This document shows positions 47,501-56,700 of a stretch of DNA of 64,000 bases, one piece after another. A program made the translations under genes and the position numbers. The notes beneath the pieces are model-generated. The model had not been told where the DNA came from. It worked only from the letters and a program-made list of their open reading frames with translations, and searched no databases. Position 1 is the stretch's first letter; each line of letters opens with the position of its first letter. Source of the stretch: an uncultured Eubacteriales bacterium (GTDB taxonomy: Bacteria > Bacillota > Clostridia > Oscillospirales > Oscillospiraceae); assembly GCA_900079765.1 (NCBI GenBank), contig LT599017.1, forward strand, positions 186,001-250,000, given 5' to 3'.

Positions 47501-50500
47501 ATTCGACGAACACGGGGCGATGGAATTTACCACGTCGCTCCCAGGCGGCGGATCCTATCAGAACAACACGTATGACGAGGATTATAAGAGCGCGCAGAGT
47601 AAAGGGGAATTTGCCGGAGCCCTCTCCCTTACGGGCAATGCCGTGACCGATTGGGATAAGGCGGCTCAGGCTATCGGCCTCAAGCTGATCGCCAAGTTCC
47701 CGCCGCCGGCGGATCGGGTGATAATCAACTCCGGCGAGGCGGCGGCCAGCCAGCCGATCACGATTTTGGGCCTGGAGCTGACAGACGGAGCAAAGAACTA
47801 TGTATTGGTATACAAGAACAAAGAAGTTGACGCGGCGAACAGACAGCCCGCCAATAATCAGGCTACGGGCAGGGTAGACCGGAGACAGATTAAGGAGATC
47901 AAGGTGACCTCCGTGCCTAAGACCAGCGTCTATACCTATGGGGATGTGCTGAACATCTCTAACCTCCAGGTGCAGATCAGCTACGAGGCCGACCTGGGAG
48001 AGACCGGTGTGATTGATTTCACGGAGGTGGTCCGTGCCGACTCCCGAGATGGTGTTTATGTAAACTACTACGACAAAACCACGATCCCCCAAAATGCGGC
48101 GGATTGGCAGACGGTGACGGATGATTACCGCCTCGCCGCCAACGGGGACCATCTCACCCGCGCGCCCGACCATGGCGTCTATCTCAAGAGCGATGGCAGC
48201 AAAAAGAACTTCCAGCAGGCTAATGGGATGTACCTGATTGTCTCCGCCAGAACCGACGACGACGCGACCCAGGATTTTGTAAGGCCGGCGGTCGTCCCGG
48301 CGTCGGTGCAGACCAGTGGCGAGAACCCTGTCGGCACCTATCGGATCCAGGTGAACCGCCTCCCTCTGACCTTTACCCTTTCCGCCGAGGGGAAGACCTA
48401 CGACGGGAACACGCAGGATGTCGGCTCCCTGACCCTGACCAACGCCTATAATAAAAACGGCGTCACCGATGTGGTGTACACCGTCACCGGCGCGAACTAT
48501 GAAGGCACCAGCCCCAATTATACGGACTATAGCGATTTTGTCAGCCATTTGAGCACGAACGGCTACACCTTCTCCACCGGCAGCTACGACAGCTCCACCG
48601 GGTTCAACTACACCGGAGATGGATATGGCGATGGGCTGACATTCGCCTTCGTGGAGCCCAACGTGAACTACCGGACGACGCCTAGCTTGGATCATTATGG
48701 TGCGCTGGCGCCCCGCAAGGTGAACGTCACCGGCATCCAGCTGGGCGGGGCGGACGCGGAGAACTACAGCATCGTCACAGAGGTGCTGGAGAGTATGCTC
48801 CCGACCGCCACACGTCCCGCCGCCCCGGAGGCAGTTATCGATAAGGCGAGCCGGGCCGCACCCGATATTCTCCCCGGGCTGGAGGTGGACATCAACACCA
48901 ACGCGGTGAGAGCCTCCATGGGTGCGGATGCGTCCGTATATAACCCGACGGCCTTCACCGACGATTATGCCGGCGAGCTCCGCTATGAGTATAGGCTGGA
49001 GGGCTGGGACAAGGACGAGGCGGGCACGGTTTCGGCCCAGAAGACTCCGGCTGATGGCAGCTACCAGGACTCCCCGTTCTTCGGCGGAGAGCCTATCGAA
49101 ATCTCCCTGCCTGCGGGGTACGAGTCCACCAAGGAGCCGACTGCCCCCAAGGAGGGTGACGTGGTGAAGGGCCAGACCTACCGTTGGGCGGAGGAGGACG
49201 ACCTCTTCGGCCTGGATGAAAACGGCCTGCCGCTGCGCTCCGCTCTGCAAAGGGATTGGGTCTACCGCGCCCAAGTGCGTCTGGCGGAGACCCACAACTA
49301 CCTTGCATCTGAGCCCGCCGCATCGGTGGGCGACGGGTCGTTGGCTGCCGCCGCAGGTGACGCGGCGGACGCGGCCCGGGCCGCCGCCGATGCGCTGGTG
49401 AAACGAGCCGAGGGCAATATGCAGCGCGACAAGAACAATCCCACGATCTATCCCGACCCGGCCCCCATGGTGAAAACCTATCCCCAGCGCCTCGCCGTGG
49501 TTTCTACCGCCGATGAGCAGGGGAAGGACGGAAAGCGCTACACGGTGAGCACGCTGGAGTCGGTCTGGTTCACCGACGTGCTGGAGTACGGGCGTAAGGA
49601 AGTGCTCAACTCGGTGCTGGAGAACTTCGACCCCGTTCGTTATTACCGTTTTTTCTGGGATTTGGACCAGAGCAGCGAGCTCGAGTTCAAGACCGACGCG
49701 CCCCTTGACCTGAGCGGAGAGCTGACCGTAGATATCCGGGAGAAACAGGCGGATGGCAGCACAGTGGAGAAGAAGGGCGTCACTGTCAATCCCGCCGAGC
49801 CGGTGCTGGGCGGCCACTCGGCCCTCCTCTATGTCACCACCCAGGCCGATGAGAACAACGTCGTCCTTATTCGTACCATCGAGATCAGCCCCAGCTCCAT
49901 CACAGCAAAGGTGGGCGACGCGTCCATCCAGCTCACCGCGACCTATAAGCCCTCGTATGCCACCAGCAAAAAGCTCACCTGGGCCTCCTCCGATGAGAGC
50001 GTGGCCTCAGTGTCGGCGGACGGACTGGTGACCTTCCTGGCCCCTGGTTCTGCTACCGTCACGGTACGCGCCGTGGGCGGGGCGTCGGCTAGCATAGTGG
50101 TTATCGTGGGCGAGACGGCGCCCTTCCAGGGCGTCTTTGACAGAGGGTTCACCAAGCCCTTCCTCACTATGACACCGGAGTACGCCTTCCTGCCCGACCG
50201 GGTGATGAACCGAGGAGAGCTGGCGATCATGCTTGCCCGGCTATACGTGGACAACCCTACCTGGACCGGGAAGGGCAGTGGGAACTTCCCCGATGTGACC
50301 GGGAAGGAGGGCTATGCGGCGGCTGCAAAGCTTCTGGGCGAGAAGGGGATCATCACCGGCATCACTGGCGGGTTATTCGCCGCCAACCTCACCGCCACGC
50401 GGGCGGAGATGGCGGTCATCATCACCCGAATGATGGGTCTTGAGGTCAAGAACACCAAGGGTCAGCCCCACGCCTTCAGCGACGCGGGGGAGAAGGACAC

Positions 50501-50759
50501 CTGGGCCTACGCCTATATCGATGCGCTGGCTGAGGCCGGCATCGTCAAAGGCTCCGGCGGAGGGAAGTTCAACCCCAACAGTATCCTCACCCGCGCGGAG
50601 GCGGCCTGTATGCTCGCCCGCATCCTGGATGGGAACCTGGACCTGACGCGGAGTGATCTCATCCGGCCCACCGACGTGCCCGCCACCCACTGGGGCTACG
50701 GCGAGATCCTGCGGGCCGTCAACGGCCTGCCCTTGTTGACGGGGACGGGTCAGAAGTAA
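41589..50759 (+). CDS. SLH-anchored surface protein with dockerin, cohesin-like, MBG/YDG and Big_2 domains (gene 3)
   Basis: Encodes 3056 residues. AGGAGG (41574-41579) lies nine bases before ATG 41589. Signal peptide residues 1-27, cleavage after ALA. Order: InlB-type repeat 33-165 (FAGWTVY ... GRWKL); cadherin-like sandwich about 210-350; GNTPSGMIM module 357-560; dockerin with loops at 567 and 612; cohesin-like domain 668-876; three MBG-type supermodules and a YDG-type domain 1014-2430; Big_2 domain 2762-2842; three SLH repeats about 2850-3050. SLH repeats bind pyruvylated secondary cell wall polymers, so this should be the wall-anchored member of the locus. It has both a dockerin and a cohesin-like domain, a scaffold-like arrangement. 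The SLH block is offset: the first repeat shows only its second half (NRGELAIML) and a fourth half-repeat ends the protein. It is co-transcribed with genes 2 and 4. Confidence 0.94.
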   Translation: MKMMWKRVLSAVLAFILLFSSINYALAADTPYLLVFFNVNYKLNGKAFERRYNAELPKDSGEYDSGEYISWSSGAPYTLQSLAEDSGEFPVSPAGRVPDFQFAGWTVYTGDRDDFSAFTDSGAGEILDPNVGIVADQFEDQVDWTWRKANTGYSQLPLVGRWKLSGDAAPLALAPVNGGEDAVTGVYGDGGYYTLYGVETADRSAADLAAYEVDFDAGTNEYWLRVLAGTDTVSLSIIAPEPYVYDGATAGELAGLTGQTPGAYVSVNGGPAALMTKTVLNDSTGAAPSWTRRNSADYPARSQWTVTGLALNQTAAADPYNEVTVTIIPPNGDVSKKTVYTFHIQRLGEPSLITDPGNTPSGMIMREGKIADAKKTEALNGFESTRTLTVSLFGSSAVNNGGAVYGGAYSANAWTSATEDVDLDPAAIVAYQNSAFTVPGFQVTDSVGNTVSGGDYKDTMQYQLALRLESKLTWGSDTVGEKGTVNYYDGTGLTTTAVTPYVTTSDGKISFDLKGMNVVPGIYSLEYAFQDPISGETYTSDEDSFQVNKENASCFKRTLIVLPIPGDVDMDGTVTVADSLAMEAMLAGGSAFDTALQAGDPTASLIAYRVCDVDGDGDFNQSDITAVWNGYAPTVTANLSKSDYFYLPLPGSGGSGTRSAPIDKDASKPVLTLDYLGKTPETFDLGKLNNGTDLSQPADFGTGLELGDVFWVGVRLELPSGYTAADGGALKMELAAATMSIAYDSTLVKPVALDGLNWEETLEKYNIRSGTDGVYTNYMWSNDCSIIVGSETDKTPGLSGQYTAGASKAILPLEAAAGSSNIRELRVAVRLESGSKVYRSLGGAGSDYVLLRVPFQVVSHPNRATGLQALELSLGPKELSFAGLTSGGGTSLLAAAWDNIGGDPVFGGATGNLARQLTYGRGTALNLQLGEDKTEYQLLANQTNSGKTVYGEPFSVLAGTGGMTADDMAGLPEGLSYTSTGSKAGYIEGSPKEAGAFKFYVGNKPCKIVVEKAVLELTTTAQKIYYGENLSSLTFTYNVSQIKQIDKDKGFTGTGAESELSQLTGYVRPTLSPVTELTGGSGVSAGTPVGKYYITLTGGSSANYTLRYIKSGYNVEGAFDGGYGKLEILPRPVVIKELLKDEADPIAAIMYDGVQTRFTGMLGYYQSGDFLTRAGTAAYGMTLSSFGVCDGDELVLTYQADFIKRATDTETRFVLSGAVEYRDMAISNLVLKAGVEDNDNYVLVDPKLDTPTAVNAGKVFDRPAKKVEILKGIGTSYNTGAYLYLSGMTIQITYEAESNTATNTLSYSDRSSFANSGVQVTWENSADVAVPTVGHDVMESASHEYFVLSASAHNGKYIIVWVPTRAEDGTMAYVKAAVEAPLSVSKAKLTLTLDRVGRYYGENNPAVTFSYDPSQLPEATRIALTSALGHAPTGKSSELAEQLAGYQAPTIEVRDALYNPTSSAAPTKEVNASSPVPANSYFSIIHGGGSNDFDFNYATVSSVDPRTDYGYNYFDVEPRPIVVSRVVMSTENADSKYFLYDNTSLLQLYSVTSSAGKEKVTATSSGTEKSGELVDRFIAALPSNADRTYYPAGDYRSATLKTGYSLTGSAIVNSDELSLTYQANYKADAGRTEVPYFTLTQGSERRNVDIRYIALVDKSTNKSNGNYVLVYDNATNAVDRIPKIGTANGSVKLRAIKSIEIIQNPVSTYEYGNTLSLDQMILAITFETEGDNAAYNAVQQKKFVAYVENGVMTGNSFADLGLYVGWAPFESEATGDAAALAWAEAHPAEHGSFPTVIDHAGRQLMIYGRRYDGDPTVSAMTAIQGGIKVAKRTLPLKVTPQYRYYGEPNPQYEFTFQMKDLAEPDRTKVTGHSLVGSANQLGTSADSAALRALGGYYEGPQFDTAVDKSTEVGSGYPLTLSGGGMDNYIFGYTGSAIRIFRRPIIIEKVTKDPVYTISRNNTSSEFTTSAGFDEHGAMEFTTSLPGGGSYQNNTYDEDYKSAQSKGEFAGALSLTGNAVTDWDKAAQAIGLKLIAKFPPPADRVIINSGEAAASQPITILGLELTDGAKNYVLVYKNKEVDAANRQPANNQATGRVDRRQIKEIKVTSVPKTSVYTYGDVLNISNLQVQISYEADLGETGVIDFTEVVRADSRDGVYVNYYDKTTIPQNAADWQTVTDDYRLAANGDHLTRAPDHGVYLKSDGSKKNFQQANGMYLIVSARTDDDATQDFVRPAVVPASVQTSGENPVGTYRIQVNRLPLTFTLSAEGKTYDGNTQDVGSLTLTNAYNKNGVTDVVYTVTGANYEGTSPNYTDYSDFVSHLSTNGYTFSTGSYDSSTGFNYTGDGYGDGLTFAFVEPNVNYRTTPSLDHYGALAPRKVNVTGIQLGGADAENYSIVTEVLESMLPTATRPAAPEAVIDKASRAAPDILPGLEVDINTNAVRASMGADASVYNPTAFTDDYAGELRYEYRLEGWDKDEAGTVSAQKTPADGSYQDSPFFGGEPIEISLPAGYESTKEPTAPKEGDVVKGQTYRWAEEDDLFGLDENGLPLRSALQRDWVYRAQVRLAETHNYLASEPAASVGDGSLAAAAGDAADAARAAADALVKRAEGNMQRDKNNPTIYPDPAPMVKTYPQRLAVVSTADEQGKDGKRYTVSTLESVWFTDVLEYGRKEVLNSVLENFDPVRYYRFFWDLDQSSELEFKTDAPLDLSGELTVDIREKQADGSTVEKKGVTVNPAEPVLGGHSALLYVTTQADENNVVLIRTIEISPSSITAKVGDASIQLTATYKPSYATSKKLTWASSDESVASVSADGLVTFLAPGSATVTVRAVGGASASIVVIVGETAPFQGVFDRGFTKPFLTMTPEYAFLPDRVMNRGELAIMLARLYVDNPTWTGKGSGNFPDVTGKEGYAAAAKLLGEKGIITGITGGLFAANLTATRAEMAVIITRMMGLEVKNTKGQPHAFSDAGEKDTWAYAYIDALAEAGIVKGSGGGKFNPNSILTRAEAACMLARILDGNLDLTRSDLIRPTDVPATHWGYGEILRAVNGLPLLTGTGQK
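43284..43490 (+). other. Internal dockerin-like module of gene 3
   Basis: Loops DVDMDGTVTVAD (residue 567) and DVDGDGDFNQSD (residue 612) are both canonical, 45 residues apart, with YRVC before the second. Dockerins are usually terminal; here the module is internal, between a beta-sandwich and the cohesin-like domain. Confidence 0.8.
43590..44220 (+). other. Cohesin-like beta-sandwich of gene 3
   Basis: Residues 668-876 begin LTLDYLG and contain DVFWVGVRLELPSG near residue 709, then ATMSIAYDSTLVKPVAL. These match in order the N-terminal domain of gene 4. The pattern of a strand, an FWVGV strand and a later SIAYDSTLVKP strand is what cohesin and related carbohydrate-binding sandwiches show. 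I cannot separate cohesin from a related fold by eye. Confidence 0.55.
44628..48870 (+). repeat. MBG/YDG-type supermodules in gene 3
   Basis: Three large units begin near 44628, 45732 and 47068, and a fourth shorter YDG-type domain near 48346. Each of the first three opens with an MBG signature (YYGENLSSLTFTY, YYGENNPAVTFSY, YYGEPNPQYEFTF). Each then has a GG...NY/DF strand, a PRP[IV][VI][IV] or RRPIIIEKV strand, and an Ig-like part starting KKVEIL, KSIEII or KEIKVT with YxYGxxL. Unit length is about 370-445 residues. MBG domains are common in large bacterial adhesins. Confidence 0.75.
49872..50112 (+). other. Big_2 (bacterial Ig-like group 2) domain of gene 3
   Basis: Residues about 2762-2842 show IEISPSSITAKVGD, LTWASSDESVASVSADGLV and GSATVTVRAVGG, a textbook Big_2 pattern. 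It lies directly before the SLH repeats and probably spaces them from the rest of the protein. Confidence 0.92.
50136..50720 (+). other. SLH cell-wall anchor of gene 3
   Basis: The repeats contain NRGELAIMLARLY, then FPDVTGKEGYAAAAKLLGEKG ending in TRAEMAVIITRMMG, then FSDAGEKDTWAYAYIDALAEA ending in TRAEAACMLARIL, and a last half with PTDVPATHWGYGEILRA. The TRAE motif is present twice and NRGE once. This is the only wall-anchoring module seen in the window. Confidence 0.93.
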
Positions 50760-50768
50760 TATAGAAAC

Positions 50769-50772
50769 GGAG
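50769..50772 (+). promoter_or_regulatory. Ribosome binding site deciding the GTG start of gene 4
   Basis: GGAG lies 10 bases before GTG 50783. An in-frame TAG at 50762 excludes earlier starts, so the GTG is well supported. Confidence 0.8.
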
Positions 50773-50782
50773 TGCTGTTTCG

Positions 50783-53700
50783 GTGAAGACAACCTTGCGA
50801 AAAAGAATAGGGTCCCTGGCCCTATGTATCGCAATGGTGCTCTCCATGAGTGCCGAGTTTTCCCACGCCCTTGCCGCCAATTCGGCGGGGGCGGGCGTCG
50901 GCGCGTCCAATGGCAAGCCGAAACTGTATATCGACTTCCTCGGGGACAACGGCGGCAGCGGCGGCCCCATTGATCCCGCCGGGGCTGTCGCGCCTGCGAA
51001 TACAGACTGGAAGTACTCGGAAACAAACGGAACGCCGGGCGGCACCATCTTCTGGGTGGGTGTGGGCATTGACAATATAGACGAGTTCGTTCTCGCCAAC
51101 GATACCGCAGCGGGAACCGGCCTCTCCAGCCTGGAGCTTGGGTTTTACTACAACAGCAACTTCGTGCGTCCCTATACCGGCGCGACAGCAGGGGACGACG
51201 CCGCGTATCTGAGCATACTTAACGCGAACAATATCGGCTCTGGTACCAATCAGTGGAGCAGCGACTACGAGGTGGCCGCTGCGGTCTCTGCGGCAGACCC
51301 CTCGCAGGGCAGAACGGACATAACGGTCAACGACACCGCTACCCAGGAATATGCCCCGCCCTCGGACTGGGAGATGACCTATCTCTCCATTCATAAGAAG
51401 ACGGGCTCCACCGGGGACAACCGCTTCTCCGACGCGGCATCGGGCGGGGACGTCTACCAGGATACTCAGTACGTCGCGATGATCCCCTTTGTCCTGACTG
51501 GAGTTGACCCCAACGCCGCGCTCTGTTTCAAGCTGGCCCTCAACGCCTTTGTGTTCAGTGCGGGCGGCGGGGAGGACGGCCACACCGTCTATGGCGCGTG
51601 GGAGAAGAGAACGGCAGAGGACCCCGACCACAACCTCAAGCTGATGCTGGACTTCACCGGCGACCTGAACATATTCACCGGTGGGAAGGAGAGCACGACC
51701 TTTCAAGCTGCACTGGCGCTGAACAACGGCGGCCGCGTGGACAATAAAGCGACGCTGGGCGTCTGGCAGGACCCGGCGCCCAGCCCCGTCACGATCAACC
51801 GGGACGGGGACGCCATCACCGGCCTGCTGGGCGGAATGGAGATGGAACTAAAGCTGGAGTGCGCCCGGGGATTCACGGTGGAAGTTACCGTGGCTGACAC
51901 GAGCGGCAGTGCCATACACACCTATACTTACACGGCCACTGACAGCAGCGCTCAGCTGGAGACCCGGTTTACCATGCCAGACGACAACGTGACCGTCACC
52001 GTGAAATTTTCCAGCAGCGGCACGGGCGGCACGTCCTACCGGGCCACGCTGGACATTGAACACGTAGGGGCCGAGTTGGACGAGACAAACAACCGGGCGA
52101 CCGTAAGCTATATTGATGACAGCAACGTCGGTTGGAGCGTCTATGAGGATGGAGATATCCTCGAGCTGCCCGACGGCAAGTTGGTGACTGTGACCGTCGA
52201 GCTCAACAGCGAGTATGATGTGAAGGTCGAGGTTACCCGAACCGGTGACGGTACGACGATCACGACCGGGACCGTCACTAACCAGGAGAAGGAGAAAAAG
52301 TATACCTTCACCATGCCCGCGGCGGATGTTACTGTAAAGGTGACCTTCACGAAGGCCACGCACCATGCGCTCACGCTGGTGGTGACCAATGACCCGGTAA
52401 GCGAGGCTCACGCGGACAACAAGGCCAAGCTGAGCTACACCATTCCCGAGGACAAGGATGCGGCGGGCGACCTGATCCCCCATGAGACTGACGAGCTCTA
52501 TTGGGGGGCCATCGGCCTGACTGATTCGCTGGATCTCCGCGACGGCCGCATTGTCACGGTCACCATTCCCTACTATGACTCTGCGTATGCCATCAAGTCG
52601 GTGAAGATATCGCCTGTAAACCCGGGAGACTTTACGGAGTTCGATGCCTCGGTGGCCAGCGCGAACGAGGCGTATACCTTCATCATGCCTAAATTTGCTG
52701 CAAAGGTCACCGTCACGTTTGAAAGGGTACCGGACTACAGGGTAAAGCTGGTCATCAAGGGCGACGCGGGGAGCGGCACCGCCGCGCTGGAAGCTACCGA
52801 CGCCAGAGGGCCCCAGACGACGGACTTGGACGGCGGCACCATCGCCGTGTTTGTGGGCACTACGGTAAACATCAGCGCCGTTGCGGCGGTGGGCTATACC
52901 GTAAGCATAGACGTCCGGCGGCCCAACGGCGACCCCATCCTGCCCAGCGGCGGTATGGGGGCGTGGAGCTTTGATCTGGACACCCCCTACGTAAACGCCG
53001 CGGATGCGACCACCATTACAGTCACCTTCCAACAGAGTGCCGCCCCACAATATAATGCGACGCTGACTTACGAATACGCGGCCGGGACAGGCCCCGACGC
53101 GAGAAACAGTGTAAAGTGGAGAAATACGAATAATAACCCCATCCAGGCAGCGGCGAACGCCGCGCTGGCCGGAGAGATCAATGTTGCGCCGGGTTACCAT
53201 ATCCAGAGCGTCATTGCCGAGACCGCCACTGGGACGGTACCCGTGACCGTGAGCGGCAACGGGTACAACAACAGCGCGGGGACCGGGGCGACGCCGGTCA
53301 CTGTGAATCTCACTATGCCCGCCGCCGATGTGACCGTGCGGGTGGTCTACGTCAAGGGTGAGCCCCCGGCGGAGTCTGGGTTCCGGGCCAAACTGGTGCT
53401 GGACGGCGACCCAAGCGAAGTCACGGCGAATTTCAACCTTAAGAATGAGGCGGGCGACACCGCGCTCCCCGGCGGCTACGTCACCGCAGAGGCGGGGGGT
53501 ACGGTCACGGGCGTCTTTGAGACTGCACCGGGGTATTACGTCACCGGCGTGACCATCACCGCCGCCACAGCGGGCGTCAGCGTCAACTGGCAGTGGATGC
53601 CCGACGGCTCTATCAGTGTTACGATGCCCGCTTCCCATGTGACCGTAGCTGTCAAGGTGGAGGCGCTTGCCTCACCGCCGACATTTGACCTGACACTGAA

Positions 53701-56700
53701 GAAACAAGAGATCTCCGCGCATGACGACGGGAACACGGCGACGTTGGGCGCACTCTCCGTTGGCAGCAGCCTCTCAGCCAGCGCAAAGGCGGAGGCGGGG
53801 ACCTCCTTCCACCTGGCGGCTCAGGCCGCGCCCAATTACACCGTTCTGGCGGTGCTCCTCACCGACGCCAGCGGTACCCATCCGGTAACATTGACCTCCG
53901 GCAGCCTGGGCGAAACGTCCGTCGAGGCTGATGTTGTTATGCCCGTGGGAGCGATGACTGTTACAGTAATCTACGCAACCGGATCGCCCCCCCTGCCTGG
54001 GCAGTACGCGCTGACCCTAGCCGTGAGCGACCCGGACAATGACAATAACGCGGCGAACACCGCGCAGGTGTATATCAACGGTACGGCAAAGCTGCCGCAG
54101 GCTACGAAGGACGGTATGGCCGTATTCTTCGCCTATCCCGGCGACAACATTGTGGTGGAGACTGCCGCCGCCACGGGCTACGCCGTGACCGGCCTTGCAG
54201 TGACGCCGGGTTCTCATGGCATCACGCCCTTGCCTCAAGGCGGCGGAAAGTACGCCTTTATCATGCCCAACGGGGATGCGGCGGCCACCGTCACCTTCCG
54301 CAAAGGTGCGGCCCCCGCTTATACCGTCAATCTGGTGCTGCGGGGCACCGGCACGGGCACCGGTACCTTAGGGCCTTATGGTACAGCGGTCTACTCCAAG
54401 ACGGTTACCGCAGGAACGCTGATCACCGCCGAGCTCTTTGCCGACGCCGGGTCCTACATCCAGGCGGTCACTGTCACACCGGCTGTCCTGGGCGTGAGCG
54501 CCGGCTATACCGGCGCCTTTGCCCGGCAGTCCGCCTCCTTCGTCATGCCCGCGGCAGATTGTATCCTCAACGTATATTTGATGCAGGGATGGCCCGGCGA
54601 TGTGGACTACGACGCGACGCTGAAGGTCGTTGACCCCACCTCCGCGGCGGGTAACTATGCGGTGCTGACCAATACGGTCAGCGGCGGCGCCACGAACGTC
54701 CTGAGCGGGACCGCACAGGAGACAGTCTCCGGGCGTGAAACCAACCTGATAAAGGTAACGGTAAACACCGCCGCGGATTTTATTGCCGACGTCACCATCA
54801 CCGATGGCGGAGGAAACTCCGTGGCATATACCTGGAGTAGCTCCGGAGAGCTCAACTTTACCATGCCCGCCAGGCCCGTCACAGTGACGGTGCGTTATCG
54901 CCACTCCACCGCCGACGACGACTACACCGTCACGCTCCACGTGGTGGATGGCAGCAGCGGCGACAGTGTCGCGGTGGAAAATGTTGAAAACGGAAGCTCC
55001 GTCACCTGGCCCGGTGCGGGTACAACGCTCACCGCTCGTCCTGGGGACATAATCACGGTGACCTCCATGCCCGGCGATGGCCGTTATATCCTTTCCTCCC
55101 TGGTCATGCGGGGTGGGCAGCTCATGGCTTACCAGACGAATCCCGCGGTCGCCCCGGGGGATTACTTTGTCATGCCCGCCGGAGATGTGGATATCTATGT
55201 GACCTTTACCGATACCCAGCCCTCGGCCGACGACTATACCGCCGCTCTGGTGGTGACGTCGGACAGCTCCACAGCGGGCTCCTCCACCATCACCGATATT
55301 ACCGACCCTGCGGACCTTACGAATTACGCCGACGTCTTGTCCCAGAACATAGGGCAGATCACCGTGGCCGCTGGCGGCAAAGTGCGGGTCGAGGCGCTTC
55401 CGAACACCGGGGCAGGGTATCACGTCACCGATATCCGGCTGACCCCCGCGGGGGGCTCAGCCCAGTCGGTACCCTTCACCTGGACGGGGGACGGAAAGAT
55501 AGAATTCACGATGCCCGCCCGGAATGTGGCTGTGGAGGTCGTGCTGGAGCAAGCCCCTACGCCTACCTACCGGGCCCAGATTGTAGTCAACGGCACGATT
55601 TCCGGAGTCGTCGCAGGGTCGGCCCTGCTCGGGAACAGCGCCGGGGCCACCGGCAGCCTCTTTACGAACGTGACCCCCGGCTCCGCGCTGGAGGCCATCA
55701 TCACTGTGACTCCCGGCTATATCATCAACTCTGTTCTGGTGGTGCCCAGCCTGCCGGGAGGAGACCTGACCCCGACGACCAACGTCAGCCAGAGCCAGAA
55801 TGTCTCCTTTACAATGCCCGCCAATGACATCGTAATCTATGTAGACTTTGCCTTGGATCCCATCACAGTCTACAGTGCCAAGCTGAGCGTGGCCCATGCC
55901 TTGGACAGCACGGCCACCAGTGTGGACAATAAAGCGAGTATCGGCACGCCCCGTCGCCCTACCCTCACCACAGCGAATATGAATGCCGCTACCTCTGCCC
56001 CGGCGGCCGCCGGGGAGCGGGTGACCGTGACGCTCGGCCCGGCCTCGGGTTTTTACGTGGACACCTATTCGGTCACCGATTCGTCAGGAACTGCAGTGAC
56101 CTGCACGGCGACGGCAAGCGGGTTTACCTTCCTAATGCCCGCCGGAGACGTAGAGATCGAAGTAGTGTTTACCGACCAGGCGCCCGCCGCGCGGGCGCTG
56201 ACGCTCCACGTGACGGATAATACCGGAATCACCGACCCGGCGCTGAAGGTCAGGATGGAGGACCTTCTTGGCGTTGCGGAGTGGGTCCAGGGTGACGGTG
56301 ACAAGACCCTCGCCACCGCAACCGGGCGAAAGATTACAGTAACCGCCGACCTTCCCATCGGGACCTATGTGGCGGCGGCTTATGCCCTTCAGGGCAGCAC
56401 AGTGTATCCCTTCACTATGCCTGCAAACTGGAGCGACTCCTCCGCGGGCACCTCCACGGGTGAATTTTACATCCCCGCGGGCAACGTGGACGTCTATGTG
56501 GTGCTGGGGTATTCCGCCACGCCGCCGGTTCAGAGCTATTCCGCCGTCCTCATGGTGAATGGCCCGGAGGGGAAGGCAGTGGGAGACGCGGGCAGCGCCA
56601 CCATGACCCTGAATGGCAGCTCGCCTGCACAGGCGGTCACCGTCCAGAGCGGCGCGGCGCATCAGTACATCACCGCCGTATCGGGTGATATCTTCACCGT

